Positions 49,401 to 60,100 of a stretch of DNA of 64,000 nucleotides are shown here, piece after piece (the first letter of the stretch is position 1; each line of letters opens with the position of its first letter). Below the pieces are notes generated by a model, which worked only from the letters and a program-made list of their open reading frames with translations, was not told the origin of the DNA and searched no databases. Both the position numbers and the translations under genes were made by a program. This stretch comes from Telmatactis stephensoni (lineage: Eukaryota; Cnidaria; Anthozoa; Actiniaria; Isophelliidae), in NCBI GenBank assembly GCA_029948255.1, contig JALIZF010001907.1, positions 750,001 to 814,000 on the forward strand, read 5' to 3'.

Positions 49401-51717
49401 TGATAAAGCCATCAAATATGACTGCAAATGTTTTGGGCTAGCCACCCAATGCATCCCCCTTGAATCCACCTTTGCAAGCTGGACCACATGCAATCCAAGA
49501 ACAAAACCAGAGCTGTTTGATTGGAGTTTTGAGTTCAGAAAAAATTCAAAATAACTTCAAGCTAGAGAAAAATTGTTTTTTTCTTCTTGTTCTTCTTGCT
49601 TGAAGTGATTTTGAAATCTTTTCTGGACTAAAAAATGCAGTCAAACAGCTCTAGTTTTCAGTGAAGAGGTATTTCGTGACCCGTGATTCAGCCTAAATTA
49701 GGCTTGTGATTCGTGAAAAGCTAACAATTCTAGCCGTGATCTGTGAAATCATCTTAATTGTCCGTGACTGGGATTTGCAGTTTTTCATTGCCGAGATTCG
49801 TGATTATAAAAATGCCGATTCGTGAAATATGCGACACGCAGAAAAGAGATAACGAAAAACAGTGTGATCCTTCGATTGTACGTACTTTCGGCCCGTCTAT
49901 AAGGACAAATTTCGTGCAAAAAATCTTAGGAATGAAAAACCAGTATTTATTTTTGAATGAAAAGTAAAAATCTTCTATGATTTGTGAAATAGCTTATCAT
50001 TATTCCGTGATCCGTGAAATTGCAAAAAAATGGTTCGTGATTCGTGATGGGTACCCCCTCTTCACCACCCTGTAGTTTTGAGCTTGGATTGTCTGTGACT
50101 GGACAAACCTTTTCATAAGGACACTGATCATGATGCTCCTTCAGCATAGATACAGTACCCATCCATCCACATCCACTTGATTTCTGTGGGCAATAACACT
50201 CAAGTGCCTGCAATTTCTCTTGCTGCACATCGGTCATTAAAAAGTTGATCAATTTGAATTTCTTCTCCATCATCAGGACAAGTTGGATTGGGATATTTGA
50301 GGATGCCATCTGCACATGACTTACAAAACCTTTAAACAAACCAAATAACAACAAGGTAAACTACAAAGGATTGTAAACTAGAAAGATGACAGGGATACCT
50401 GAGGTTAGTTTTGTTTTGAGGGGGGTCATGAACAGGGTATCCATTTCCCATTTTTTTTAGTATCTTGTCATATTCAGTGTATCTATTTTCCATCAACCTT
50501 AATCACAGCCACAGTATCATCTATCGCTAGCTCACCACTGAGAGATCTAATATCAGCTCAAATATTGTTTTGATAGGATACGCAGCACCATGTGGTCTTT
50601 ATCATCTTTCGTGACACACATATATATATTTTGCCATAAATAAGGTATGGGAATTTGAGTTTTTCTGTCATAAATAAACAGTGTAACCATTTGACGATCC
50701 CAGCAGAACACCCCCACCCAAATCCTGGGAGATGCTACAAACTGAGGTTAGTTTTGTTAGGGGGAATGATGCTACAAACATAAGCTAGGATAGGCATAGT
50801 ATTTCAAAGTACTTTCTAAGAGGGGTTTGTGTGGTTTTATGTTATATTTGGTGCAGTTTTTCAGTTATTTCTTATTTCAACCAGCGGTTTTGCGGTTTTT
50901 GACTTCAGATTTTGTATGGTTTGTGGTTTTGTGGATTATTAAACGATTTTTGTTGCGTTTTTTTCTCAATTTTGTTTGTGGTTTTGCGGTTTCCGTACCC
51001 CTCTTACGACCCCCCTCTTCTAAATATACTGGGGGGCTTAACCCCGCAGCTCCCCTACTTCTACAGTCCCTGCATTGATATTGGTTTCAGTAGTTGTTAA
51101 CCTTGACTCGACCCCATTCATGCTCCAACTGGTCCGTGATGTCATTGCCATGTGATGTAATCACTATGCGGACTTAATACGAGGTACCGCGGCGTATTTG
51201 TTCAAGTACTTCTTACAATATTTTCTCATAGCAATATAATTACAATCGTTTAATTTTCTAATAATAATAAATAAAGTAGGATAATATAAAATGGAAAATA
51301 CAGTACATTCAGTTAGATTTCCATGACAATATAAATTTTGGCGGTAAATTTTATACGTTAACGTGTAAGTTAATCAAACAAACTCAATTTGTTGTCTCAA
51401 AAGTTATTTCTCTCGTTTCTCACGACTTCAAACCAGAATTTCAAACAACAGTATATGTCAGAAAAGTTGACATTCTTTGAAAGTCACAAGATCCGGCCTT
51501 AAAATACCAGAAATAGGCTTGGTAGTCGCGCCTTGCAAGCAAATCAAAATGGAGTTGCGAAATGTCGCTTCGTGTAAAGTACAAGTCTGACAGCTTACCT
51601 GTGTCCACACGGCGATTGAACTGGATCTCTCAACACATTTTTACATACTTTACATTTGTATTTATCCTCCAAGGGTTTGACGAAAACTATTTTCAGATCT
51701 GAAGGCTCGAAAGTCAT
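46429..51717 (-). CDS. TRAF-family signalling adaptor/E3 ligase (RING, zf-TRAF, coiled coil, MATH)
   Basis: Cytoplasmic adaptor that binds receptors or their adaptors through its MATH (TRAF-C) domain and couples them to NF-kB/JNK-type pathways. Exons are 51717-51599, 50329-50109 and 47706-46429. Phases fit, and with one base removed in exon 2 the total is 1617 nt, 538 residues, typical for TRAFs. RING ligands are C22, C25, C37, H39, C42, C45, C57 and D60, the TRAF pattern ending CPDD. TRAF-type zinc fingers follow (~88-228), then a coiled coil (~235-390) and a MATH domain (~396-538) with GRGTHMSLFISVMRGEYD and LPWPFFQKITLKLLDQ, closest to TRAF2/3/5-type as I know them. There is no signal peptide. 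The exon 2 donor is GTTTGT. A near head-to-head neighbour starts at 52407 on the other strand. Confidence 0.93.
47961..48115. mobile_element. 155-bp inverted-repeat element in TRAF intron
   Basis: gaagggttc, gaaaatgacctattaagtga and ctttttgatg on the left are mirrored by catcaaaaagtcacttaggc, cattttcac and gaacccttc on the right. A small MITE. Confidence 0.7.
48885..49105 (+). repeat. ~118-bp tandem duplication in TRAF intron
   Basis: Two successive copies share cagattcaaggaaaagagtt-like sequence, cagtaaatgta and ggatttgaaaacatcagcct, followed by acttgaatc, at over 90 percent by eye. Nothing coding is affected. Confidence 0.8.
49670..50060. repeat. Dispersed-looking repeat rich in attcgtga / ccgtgat
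   Basis: Many short direct copies of attcgtga, ccgtgatc(c/t)gtgaaa and related phrases lie immediately downstream (in gene sense) of TRAF exon 2. A low-complexity repeat of unknown origin. Confidence 0.5.
50208..50221 (-). other. One-base frame break in TRAF exon 2
   Basis: The RING-side frame runs to REI and then stops at TGA (50202-50200). The zinc-finger frame (LECYCPQKSSGCGWMG) is one base ahead. Dropping one base in AGAGAAATTGCAGG gives REIQALECYC, matching the conserved TRAF spacing (REI, then L-x-x-YC). Confidence 0.8.
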
Positions 51718-52406
51718 ATTCAACACAAATTAACAAAGATGTCGATATTCAAGCGACGCTTACGGGGAATACCCTAAATCATGTGACAGAAAGAACCAAT
51801 CAGAGTCGAAGACGAAGGGGTTTCCCCTAAACGTCAACCAGGTGGAAGCCAGGGGGTCAAAATTTTAGTTGATTATTTTTTCCAATCCAAAATCAATTTT
51901 TTTCCAGATTGACAGCCGTCCTGCTTATCCTTCACTTTGACAGATTAGATTATTTCACCGGAAGTGATGTCATTAATATTCAGATTAAATAACCTTTCGG
52001 CCTTTCGGATGCTACATCCGGTTCGTAAGTCGCCATGTCATGACCGGTACGTCATTCGATTTCCTCACGACTAGCATGGTTTGAAATGAATTCTGGGGAT
52101 TCCCCAAAGTTGGCAAATACCCGAGTGGACACCGTTTGTGAAATACAACAAAGTGTTTAGTAAATCGGAAGGATAGTCGTTAGATTCACGCTAACGAAAT
52201 ACGAGAAACTTAAGAACCACAGCATCGTGAAAAGGTTGCGTTGATAATATAATTCTGCACTGAGGTATAAACACTAACTCGATTTTCACGCTGTGTTTAT
52301 TATCATGTCTACGATATTGTTTTATGTTTTATCTTTACTGTGAATCAAGTATTTGTCCAGCGAACTGTTTTTCTCACGATATTTTTATGTGTCTTCATGT
52401 CTAAGG
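51718..52406. promoter_or_regulatory. Shared head-to-head promoter region of TRAF and PDZ-trefoil genes
   Basis: The 689 bp between the divergent start codons hold ACCGGAAGTGATGTCAT (51957-51973), an ETS-type core directly joined to a CRE/AP-1-like half. A second catccggt occurs near 52015. No TATA box is obvious for either gene, which fits a bidirectional ETS-driven promoter. True transcription starts cannot be placed from sequence. Confidence 0.5.
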
Positions 52407-55400
52407 ATGTCGTTTAAGGTGAATAAACTGTTTAGAAAATGGTCGTGTTTTGGTGGCAAAACATCAACTCCAGAGGTGAGTTAAATTTAAATCCACTCTT
52501 TTTACACTCAAATACCATGCTCAAATACTGTGTAGTTTGTATTTCTGTCGATATTTTTATCGCCATGCTCTGAAATCAAATATCTTGTTGATTGAGCATT
52601 ATATTTTGAGTTGTTTCTGGCTGTTTCGCCGCGGCTCGAGACCGCAGGTCGGCTTAATGTCATGCTCATTTATCTGCAAATGGCAAAACAATAAGATCGA
52701 CCATGCTTTCTTTTTTAAACAATCTAAAAGGTTATTTTGACTGTGGTTTTACACTCATTTTTTAACACAAAAACAAATAGTTATTGGCGTTATACCCGCC
52801 AGAGATCATTAAACTGGTTAAATTTCATAATTCCAATACTGAGTCCGTCAACACTACTGAGTTCTTGATATATTTCTTTCAGTCTCTAGAAACAATAAAT
52901 TCATTTGCATGTACTAATTTTTAATATTTACTATACTTAAAGCATTCGCCCTGACGTTTCCAAGGCGTTTTAGGTTAATGATTTATTTATTGACGAAGAA
53001 ATCCTCGATGGTTTTAGCCTCAGGTTGAAAGGAGTCTGAAAAGCTTGTCTTGACCGGAAATCTGTCAAAAAAGCTATCTTTTTGGTCAACACTTTGAAAA
53101 CGTTTTCAAATTGAACCTCTTATTATCCATTCCCCACGGAGTCCGTCGGAAGGGAAAAGACCACATTTATTGATTTTTAGCTTGTGAGTTAACTTTGTGT
53201 GTGAGAAAATGTTTATTTTTTTCATTGAGTATTGCCCTGGAGGCGATTTTGTGCTGTTTGACAATCGATAATTTCCTCGTCTTCATTGCTTATCACTGCA
53301 CTTGCTTGGCTGTGATTGCCTGTGAGATAGCGAGCTGTTTGCCGATCTGTTCAGCGTGTTGAAAAAACAATCAATCAATCCATTTTTTCCGTGGCTTTAA
53401 TTTTCTCGTTGTTATAAACCCCTAAACGTGTCTGCCATCTAATGTCTAAACCTCTCGAACATCTATATTTGTGATAAGAGGAAAATTAAAGAAGAAAGGA
53501 AACATCTCTTTGATGAAAAAACAGTTGTCAGCGCAAGTTAATTTCACTTTGATTGTTAATTTTTGTCATTAATTTCCGTCTTGTGTTTTGTTTGAAAATA
53601 AGGAATTAAAAAAAACATTTATGGGTGGGAAAAGAAACGTGCTGTTGAGAGCATTACTAATTAAGTCGTGAGTTCGTAGGGTCACGCCGTATTTTATCGT
53701 CACAAAATTACGTGATTTCCCTTCGTACTAAACTAGCTTCAAATGTTTGATTCCATCTCGAGCAAACTATACCGCCAACCTTTGACGTCTAAAACCGAGG
53801 GTGGTCGGCATGGAACACGCTTCTTCCGGACGACACGACATGAATTCCACACAAGTTGAAGGCGGTTTTAATCGATCTAAAAGTATCGGTTCTTGTAAAA
53901 AAAGAAAGAAAGAAAGAAAAAATCATGAAAGTGCTGATTGCCAGTTCCAAGTCCAGAAGTGAAATGCTTGAGCTACTTGTACTTAATATGACCACAATTT
54001 CACGATTAACTAGTGAGAGTTCTGAGAGTTATTCCTTTGACTATGGAGCTTATAATAAATTAGAACTTCCGGCATGAAAGTAATGAACGACTTCCGACTT
54101 GAACCCCTTTTTACATGCTAGCATGCATGTCGGTTTCGCTACATATCTTCGTTTTCAGTTACAACGAGGAACAAATATTTTAAATCAGGAACAGGAATGG
54201 GAGTGTCTTAGCCAATCAATGAGATATTTATAAAACAGAATTAGTTTTCATATAAAATAGGGACAAGAGAAATAAGTGAAGCATAACTGAAAGCTTCTGG
54301 TCGGTAACATATTTAACTTCAAGCCATCATATACCACTCAGCAGTCAAGAAAAAAAGGCTTTTAGTTGCGAAATTAAGCAGAAATTAAGTTAGATAAAGA
54401 CGTAAGAAGAGTGACAAAATGAGATAAAATGACAATGAAAGACATTCATTTTAGATTGTTATTGCGAAAGCAGAAAGGGGAGATAAAGGAGTGAGAAGAG
54501 ACAAAATGACAATGAAAAAAAAAATGGTTTAAAATACTACAAAATTAAGCAGAAAAATGAGATAAAGGAGTAGCAATTAAGAGTCACAAAATGAAATCAG
54601 TAAAATGACAATGAAAGAAACTGATTTAATATATTCTGTAATGAAAACCACGATTCGGGGTTTCATCTGTAAGTAGTTCTTCGTGATGACTATTTTTAGT
54701 AAATCTGAAGATAATTAGAAGTCACAGTGTCTATGCAATCATTCTAATGCTTCTATCTACAATCTTTGAGGCATCTGGGGGAAGTTTATTCCTCCAAAAT
54801 CAGATTGACATCAAAAAGTTTCGAATCTTGTCAAGGTTGTTGACGTATACGTTGTAAATCTCCAGCTACGTGTTAAAGGAATTTCACTTTCTTGAATTTC
54901 AGAGAAATCTATTTAAAGCAATTAATAGTAAAAGCCTTTGCTATTTTTCCTGTTTAAATCCATTAACCATGCGCTCATGTCGAATCTTACTATCACCTCC
55001 CCCTACCCCCCTGGGGAGGCAAGTGTATGGAGAAGGCAATGTATTAACATCAGTCAACCCCCAACCGTTAGAAAGAAAACGGTTTAGGAACTTCAAAAAG
55101 GACCACCTGGCGCTCACCCCCTAGGAAAAACATTTTGTTGTCTATATTGTGCTTCCGATTAGAAAACATACACCGATAAGACGAAAGATCATAAGTTCAG
55201 ATATAAATGCCTAAAGTGTTTACTGACAAAATTGTCTTTCTAATAAAAGAAACAGATATCTTTCTATAATTCTATTTGAATTTTTCACATCATTTGGGCC
55301 CCTTAAACAAAGTGTGGTGGTGTACTCTCTATCCTTAGGCACTAAAGGCTTGTCTCACTTAAAAGACAACAAGGACTGAGAAGGAAAGTGCTTTATAGAA

Positions 55401-57079
55401 TACGTGATCGTGATAAGAATGCAAATTTGAACCTGAAATAAGGTCGGTGATAACCCTTGGTTCCTCACTTATTCTACATAAATAAACATATCGAGATATC
55501 TCAAAATCCCGGTTCTTCAGTTTCGCTTGACTGAGTTATTTTTACATTCCTGCGTCACAACACTGACAAGTTCCTTTAGAAAATAGAAACTTAAAAAAAC
55601 TCGTATCTTTAAGATAAATGTCAGTTTGGAGTGATATATATTCAGTAGCTCATGTTTGCTAACTAAATACACTAGTGAAGAGTACAAAAAGATCAAGCCA
55701 TTAAGAAGATAGCACTAGAATGGTTAGTAATGATTATCGTACCAAAACAGGTGACTTCTTTCATTGATCGTGTGTTCTAATTGGTCAAAGCTATGATATC
55801 TATGTCAAATCGAACAAGTGATCGAGTGCCGGATTTGAAAAATACACGAAATGAATTAATTGGAACAAACGATCTAATGAATTCGAATAGATAAATGAAT
55901 CACGCAGAATTCATTGATGTCATTTATTGATGGTTGAATGAGCTTTTATCAGGTATTTTTAACTTCGTAAAACAGAAAAAGAATTACCATAGCTGGAAAG
56001 AGCATGTTAAAATTAGCAAGACAGTGAACTTTGAAGGAATTAAATCCAAAACTTGCGAGAATATGAATTTTTGAAAAGTGTGAATTTGTAAGAAAACCTT
56101 TGCTGGTAGGCATCTCTTGCCTACCAGTGAATGTTTTCTGATACAAAATTTCGATTTTGGAAAATTCATATCTTCATGAGTTTGAAAGTTACTTCATTCA
56201 AACTTCACAGTTTTACTAATTTTGACGTGCTCTTTCCAGCTATGGTAATTATATTTCTGTACTGTGACTTTTGGAATTACATGATAAAAGCTCATTGGAA
56301 TTTTTTCAGTTCTTTGAATAGCAAGGTCTGTTTTCCTAGATCGTTTTAATAAATTTATTTATCCAATTATCAGTCTCGCGATACATGAGTCAACGTTTGA
56401 AAAACTCCTCGTCTCGATCAGGCGTTTTCTTCTTCCTGCCGAACTCCATCGAGATCTACTATTTTTGTAGCTTACAAATCTGTAGAAGGAAAAACAAACT
56501 TCGCCGATTGATATTTAGTTTTTCCACTGGAATATTAAGTGTTTTTCGGCGCCAATGCTAACAGTAAAAGATGTTTTGTTAATGACTTTAACTCAATTTT
56601 TAAAAAATACTTTAGCCCTTCTGGAGCCACCATAGCTTTAACGTCGCCGATACACAATTTACTCCAATGTCGATTTGAGGGCACAGGCCTGAAGGAGGTG
56701 TCGAGGAAGAAGAGGATGTACTTTTGGTCGCGGGAAGTCGGAGATTTTAGGGGCGTGTTGTTATACGATGCGTAAATCCGTAAGAGATCGAGCTGTAGGC
56801 TTTTTAGTATGCGCGACACGTGAAGTGGTCATTAGATCAATTTTTTTAATGACTGGGAAAACAGTATGGATACGACAGGAATTTCAAATGTTTTTATAGA
56901 CATTATGTCACTGACACGGTCACCGCACGGCACGGTTGAGGCAAGAATGATCACGTCGCGCGATCCGTTTCACACTTATTCACACTCATGCAATTTAAAA
57001 CTGCTTATAGGGAGAGCGTTATTACAGTGGACTATTGTACTAGCAGTTATAAGGAGAAGGTCACGAGGTGGTCATCGGG

Positions 57080-57149
<70 letters not shown>

Positions 57150-60100
57150 GCCATTTTTAGGAGGAGCCTTTGTTAGTTGGAGTTAGCCTTTATACTAAGC
57201 AAAAGACTCCTCAGTGTGCATTTTTTGGTTTGCTTGTTTGTTTTTATAGAAATTCTTTTTGAGAATCTCTATTGTCGACTTCAATAGATTCATTTCTTCT
57301 TTAGATAACATCTCATCTTTCTTATCTCTGAAAGTATAAGTTAAAAGTTAGGTCCCCACGTCACTATGAGTTTTAAATGCAATATTGTATAATCTCGATA
57401 TCCTGTTTTTGTGATAGACGAAATTGAATTCCGAATAAAAAAATGCGCCAATAGCGTGTTGCCATCAATAAGGGGCGGTAACGCCTGTAAAGTGCCTCTA
57501 CACGAGTAAAGCTCGCCGCACACGTTGAGAAACTGCGTGAGGAAACTGCCACGCGTGGCACTTTGCTCAGACGGTTTCTCGCCGCAGACGTTGCATCTTT
57601 GGCTACGCGAGGCCAAATATAGAGCAAGTAAAAGAGCACACGGTGAGAGAAGTACCTCGCGTGGTAGTTTCCTCACACAGTTTCTCAACGTGTGTGACGG
57701 GCTTAAATTTGTTACGGACAAATTGTCTATGACACTTTTTTTGCTGCTGTGGGTGAGAAACTGGACCAAATTTTATATGAGAAATTCATTGGTCATAAAA
57801 GATTTGCTCGTGTGGAAATCAAAATCAAATCTTTTGGTTTATCCTTGGATTTTAGAGTAGCATTACTGATAATATCTCTGAGGCTCATTCACACTTGCTA
57901 CCACTACATTCGATATACTCTGCATACAACACTCAGCTCACATGTTGATTTTGGATGGGCCTTAACAGTAATTTTATAAACCCGACCATCGAATATGATC
58001 CTTGAAATGAAGTTCAAAAATGAATGAATGAATAAATGAATGAATGAATAAATGAATGAATGAACGATTAAATGAACTTGAATGAATGAATAAACTTGAA
58101 TGATATGTAGTTCAAAACTGAATGAATGAGTGAATGAATGAATGAATTTTGGATTGCAAATTCCGAGTTGATATATATGACATTTGTTTCAGAGAATCTC
58201 AAGTCGTTTGTTCAATAAAACAGATCGATGTACATGCACCTCACCGTGTTATGCACGGATTCACTTCATAATCGTCCACGTTGCATTGATCATCAACCAA
58301 ATCCTTTAAATCAAAGTCACACCAAAAAACTCCTCTCTGACGTGAGTGGAATACAAATTGCGGTTTTGGGTAAAAGCAATTCTCCTTGACTTATCAATAG
58401 ATTAGTTACAAAATGCTTAAATAATAGCTGTCAGATTTCACATTTAAAATATTGATGCACTGTATAATCATGACACTTGTATACGAGGAAGTAAAATAGA
58501 GCAATCGCACTAGCTGATCGAGTGCATTTGACCCCTTGAGCAAATTTGTTCGCGTGATAAAGATAGTCATGTGATCAATTTTGAGAATGAGAAAGATCGT
58601 TTTCAGCTTCAGCCCCAAAACTGTGGAACTCATTACCTGAATCAGTAAAGTCTGCAGAGACACTTGCAAGTTTTAAAAGTTTACTAAAGACTCATTTTAT
58701 TTATCTTAAACATTTTATTTTTTTTCTTAAATTCTATCTTCTCACAATCACAAGCCAAGCGCATTGAGACATATAGTATAATGCGCTATAGAAGAACGAA
58801 ACATGATGATGATTTTTTTTCCACATGATCGTCTTAATTAGACTGTTAAATGCGCACATTCATAACTGCGAATACCGCGACAAGGGACGTGCGCGGGGGC
58901 CGAGGGTGGGTGGAAGATCGGGTGGGAGGGGGGTACGGTATGTATGAGTTATGCGCACACGTACTTGCCCCCTCCCCCTTATCAGCCCCCTAGCCATGCA
59001 TACGTGTAATCAACTAGCCGATGGTAAAATTCATTTGTGAACTGTACTGTTTGTCCTACAGGAAGAGGCCCAAAATAGACTCAGACTCAACCAGCCCAAA
59101 ATCGTTATCACCGAGTGTAAGAGTACCTCTCCAAGTATGTCTAGAAAGAGCAGCAGCAGTTCATCCTCGTCGGACTCCATGACAGATGAGGTAGTAGAAG
59201 CTGAAATCATGCTTAAAACGGACGGTGAAACACATAAGATGGGTTTAAACATCGTAGTAAAATGCAAAAAATTAGATCAGACCGATGGAAACGGTAACGA
59301 AGATTTGTCGCTGGTACGAGTAACAGACGTGGAAGTTGGTTCATTTGCGCATGGATTTGGAGTCAGGTACGTCGGGTCACGTGACATGGGGTGGTTGTCA
59401 AGGTGATCATGTGAGTTAATTACAGTTTTGTGATGGGTGAGGGAGGGGAGGGCAGGGAAAGTGAAGATGGCTGACTAGACTGTAAACAATGTATTTTTCC
59501 ATTTTCAGAAAAGGAGATATAATTTCCAAAGTTAATGATGAATATTTTGGCGGAGATGTTCTGGACATCAAAGAAGCATTTTTATCGCAAGAAAGTGACG
59601 ATTTACAGATGGTAAGAATGTTGAAAAGGGAAAGCCATGCATGAAATTATCTTTTTCTCTTTTTTTCTTTCTCGTTTTTAGAAAATAATGAGCTGTTTTC
59701 CCATTGTAACGTAAAGGATACCTTACCCTATTAAATATACTAGTATATCATATCATTTTTTAACCTTATATCTCACTTTTTCCTCAGGAAATTTTACGAA
59801 AAATTAAAAATCTAGAAACAGGAGACACTGAGTTGTTAAGGATGACAATAAGTAACACTACACGTATTGGAGGTCAGTTGAAATTACTTCTCGCACTCTT
59901 TTCTGTTTGATGACTTTTAAAAATTGTGGACTACTACAATGAAATGAAATTGAAGATATAAACATCCACAGTCGTCTTCGGGACTTGTTAACTAAGAACC
60001 TACAGGTCTTGCGGTGCGTTTAGCACCCTCCCCTCCCTCAGCCAGCATTTCTTCCCGTGACCAGTATGAAAGCAACACCGAGGGTGTTTTCCATTTAGAA

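Larger units (their letters stand above)
52476..59061 (+). other. 6.6-kb first intron of the PDZ-trefoil gene
   Basis: Bounded by GAG/gtgagt and ttgtcctacag. It contains the elements at 55938-56293, 56866-56990 and 57511-57703, a GA run and a TGAA run. No other convincing exon or gene was seen. Confidence 0.7.

Noticed and set aside
50310..51598. Idea that the second half of the TRAF RING is missing
   Set aside because: Extending exon 2 to 50329 (acceptor tgtttaaag) supplies FCKSC and the rest of the RING in phase.
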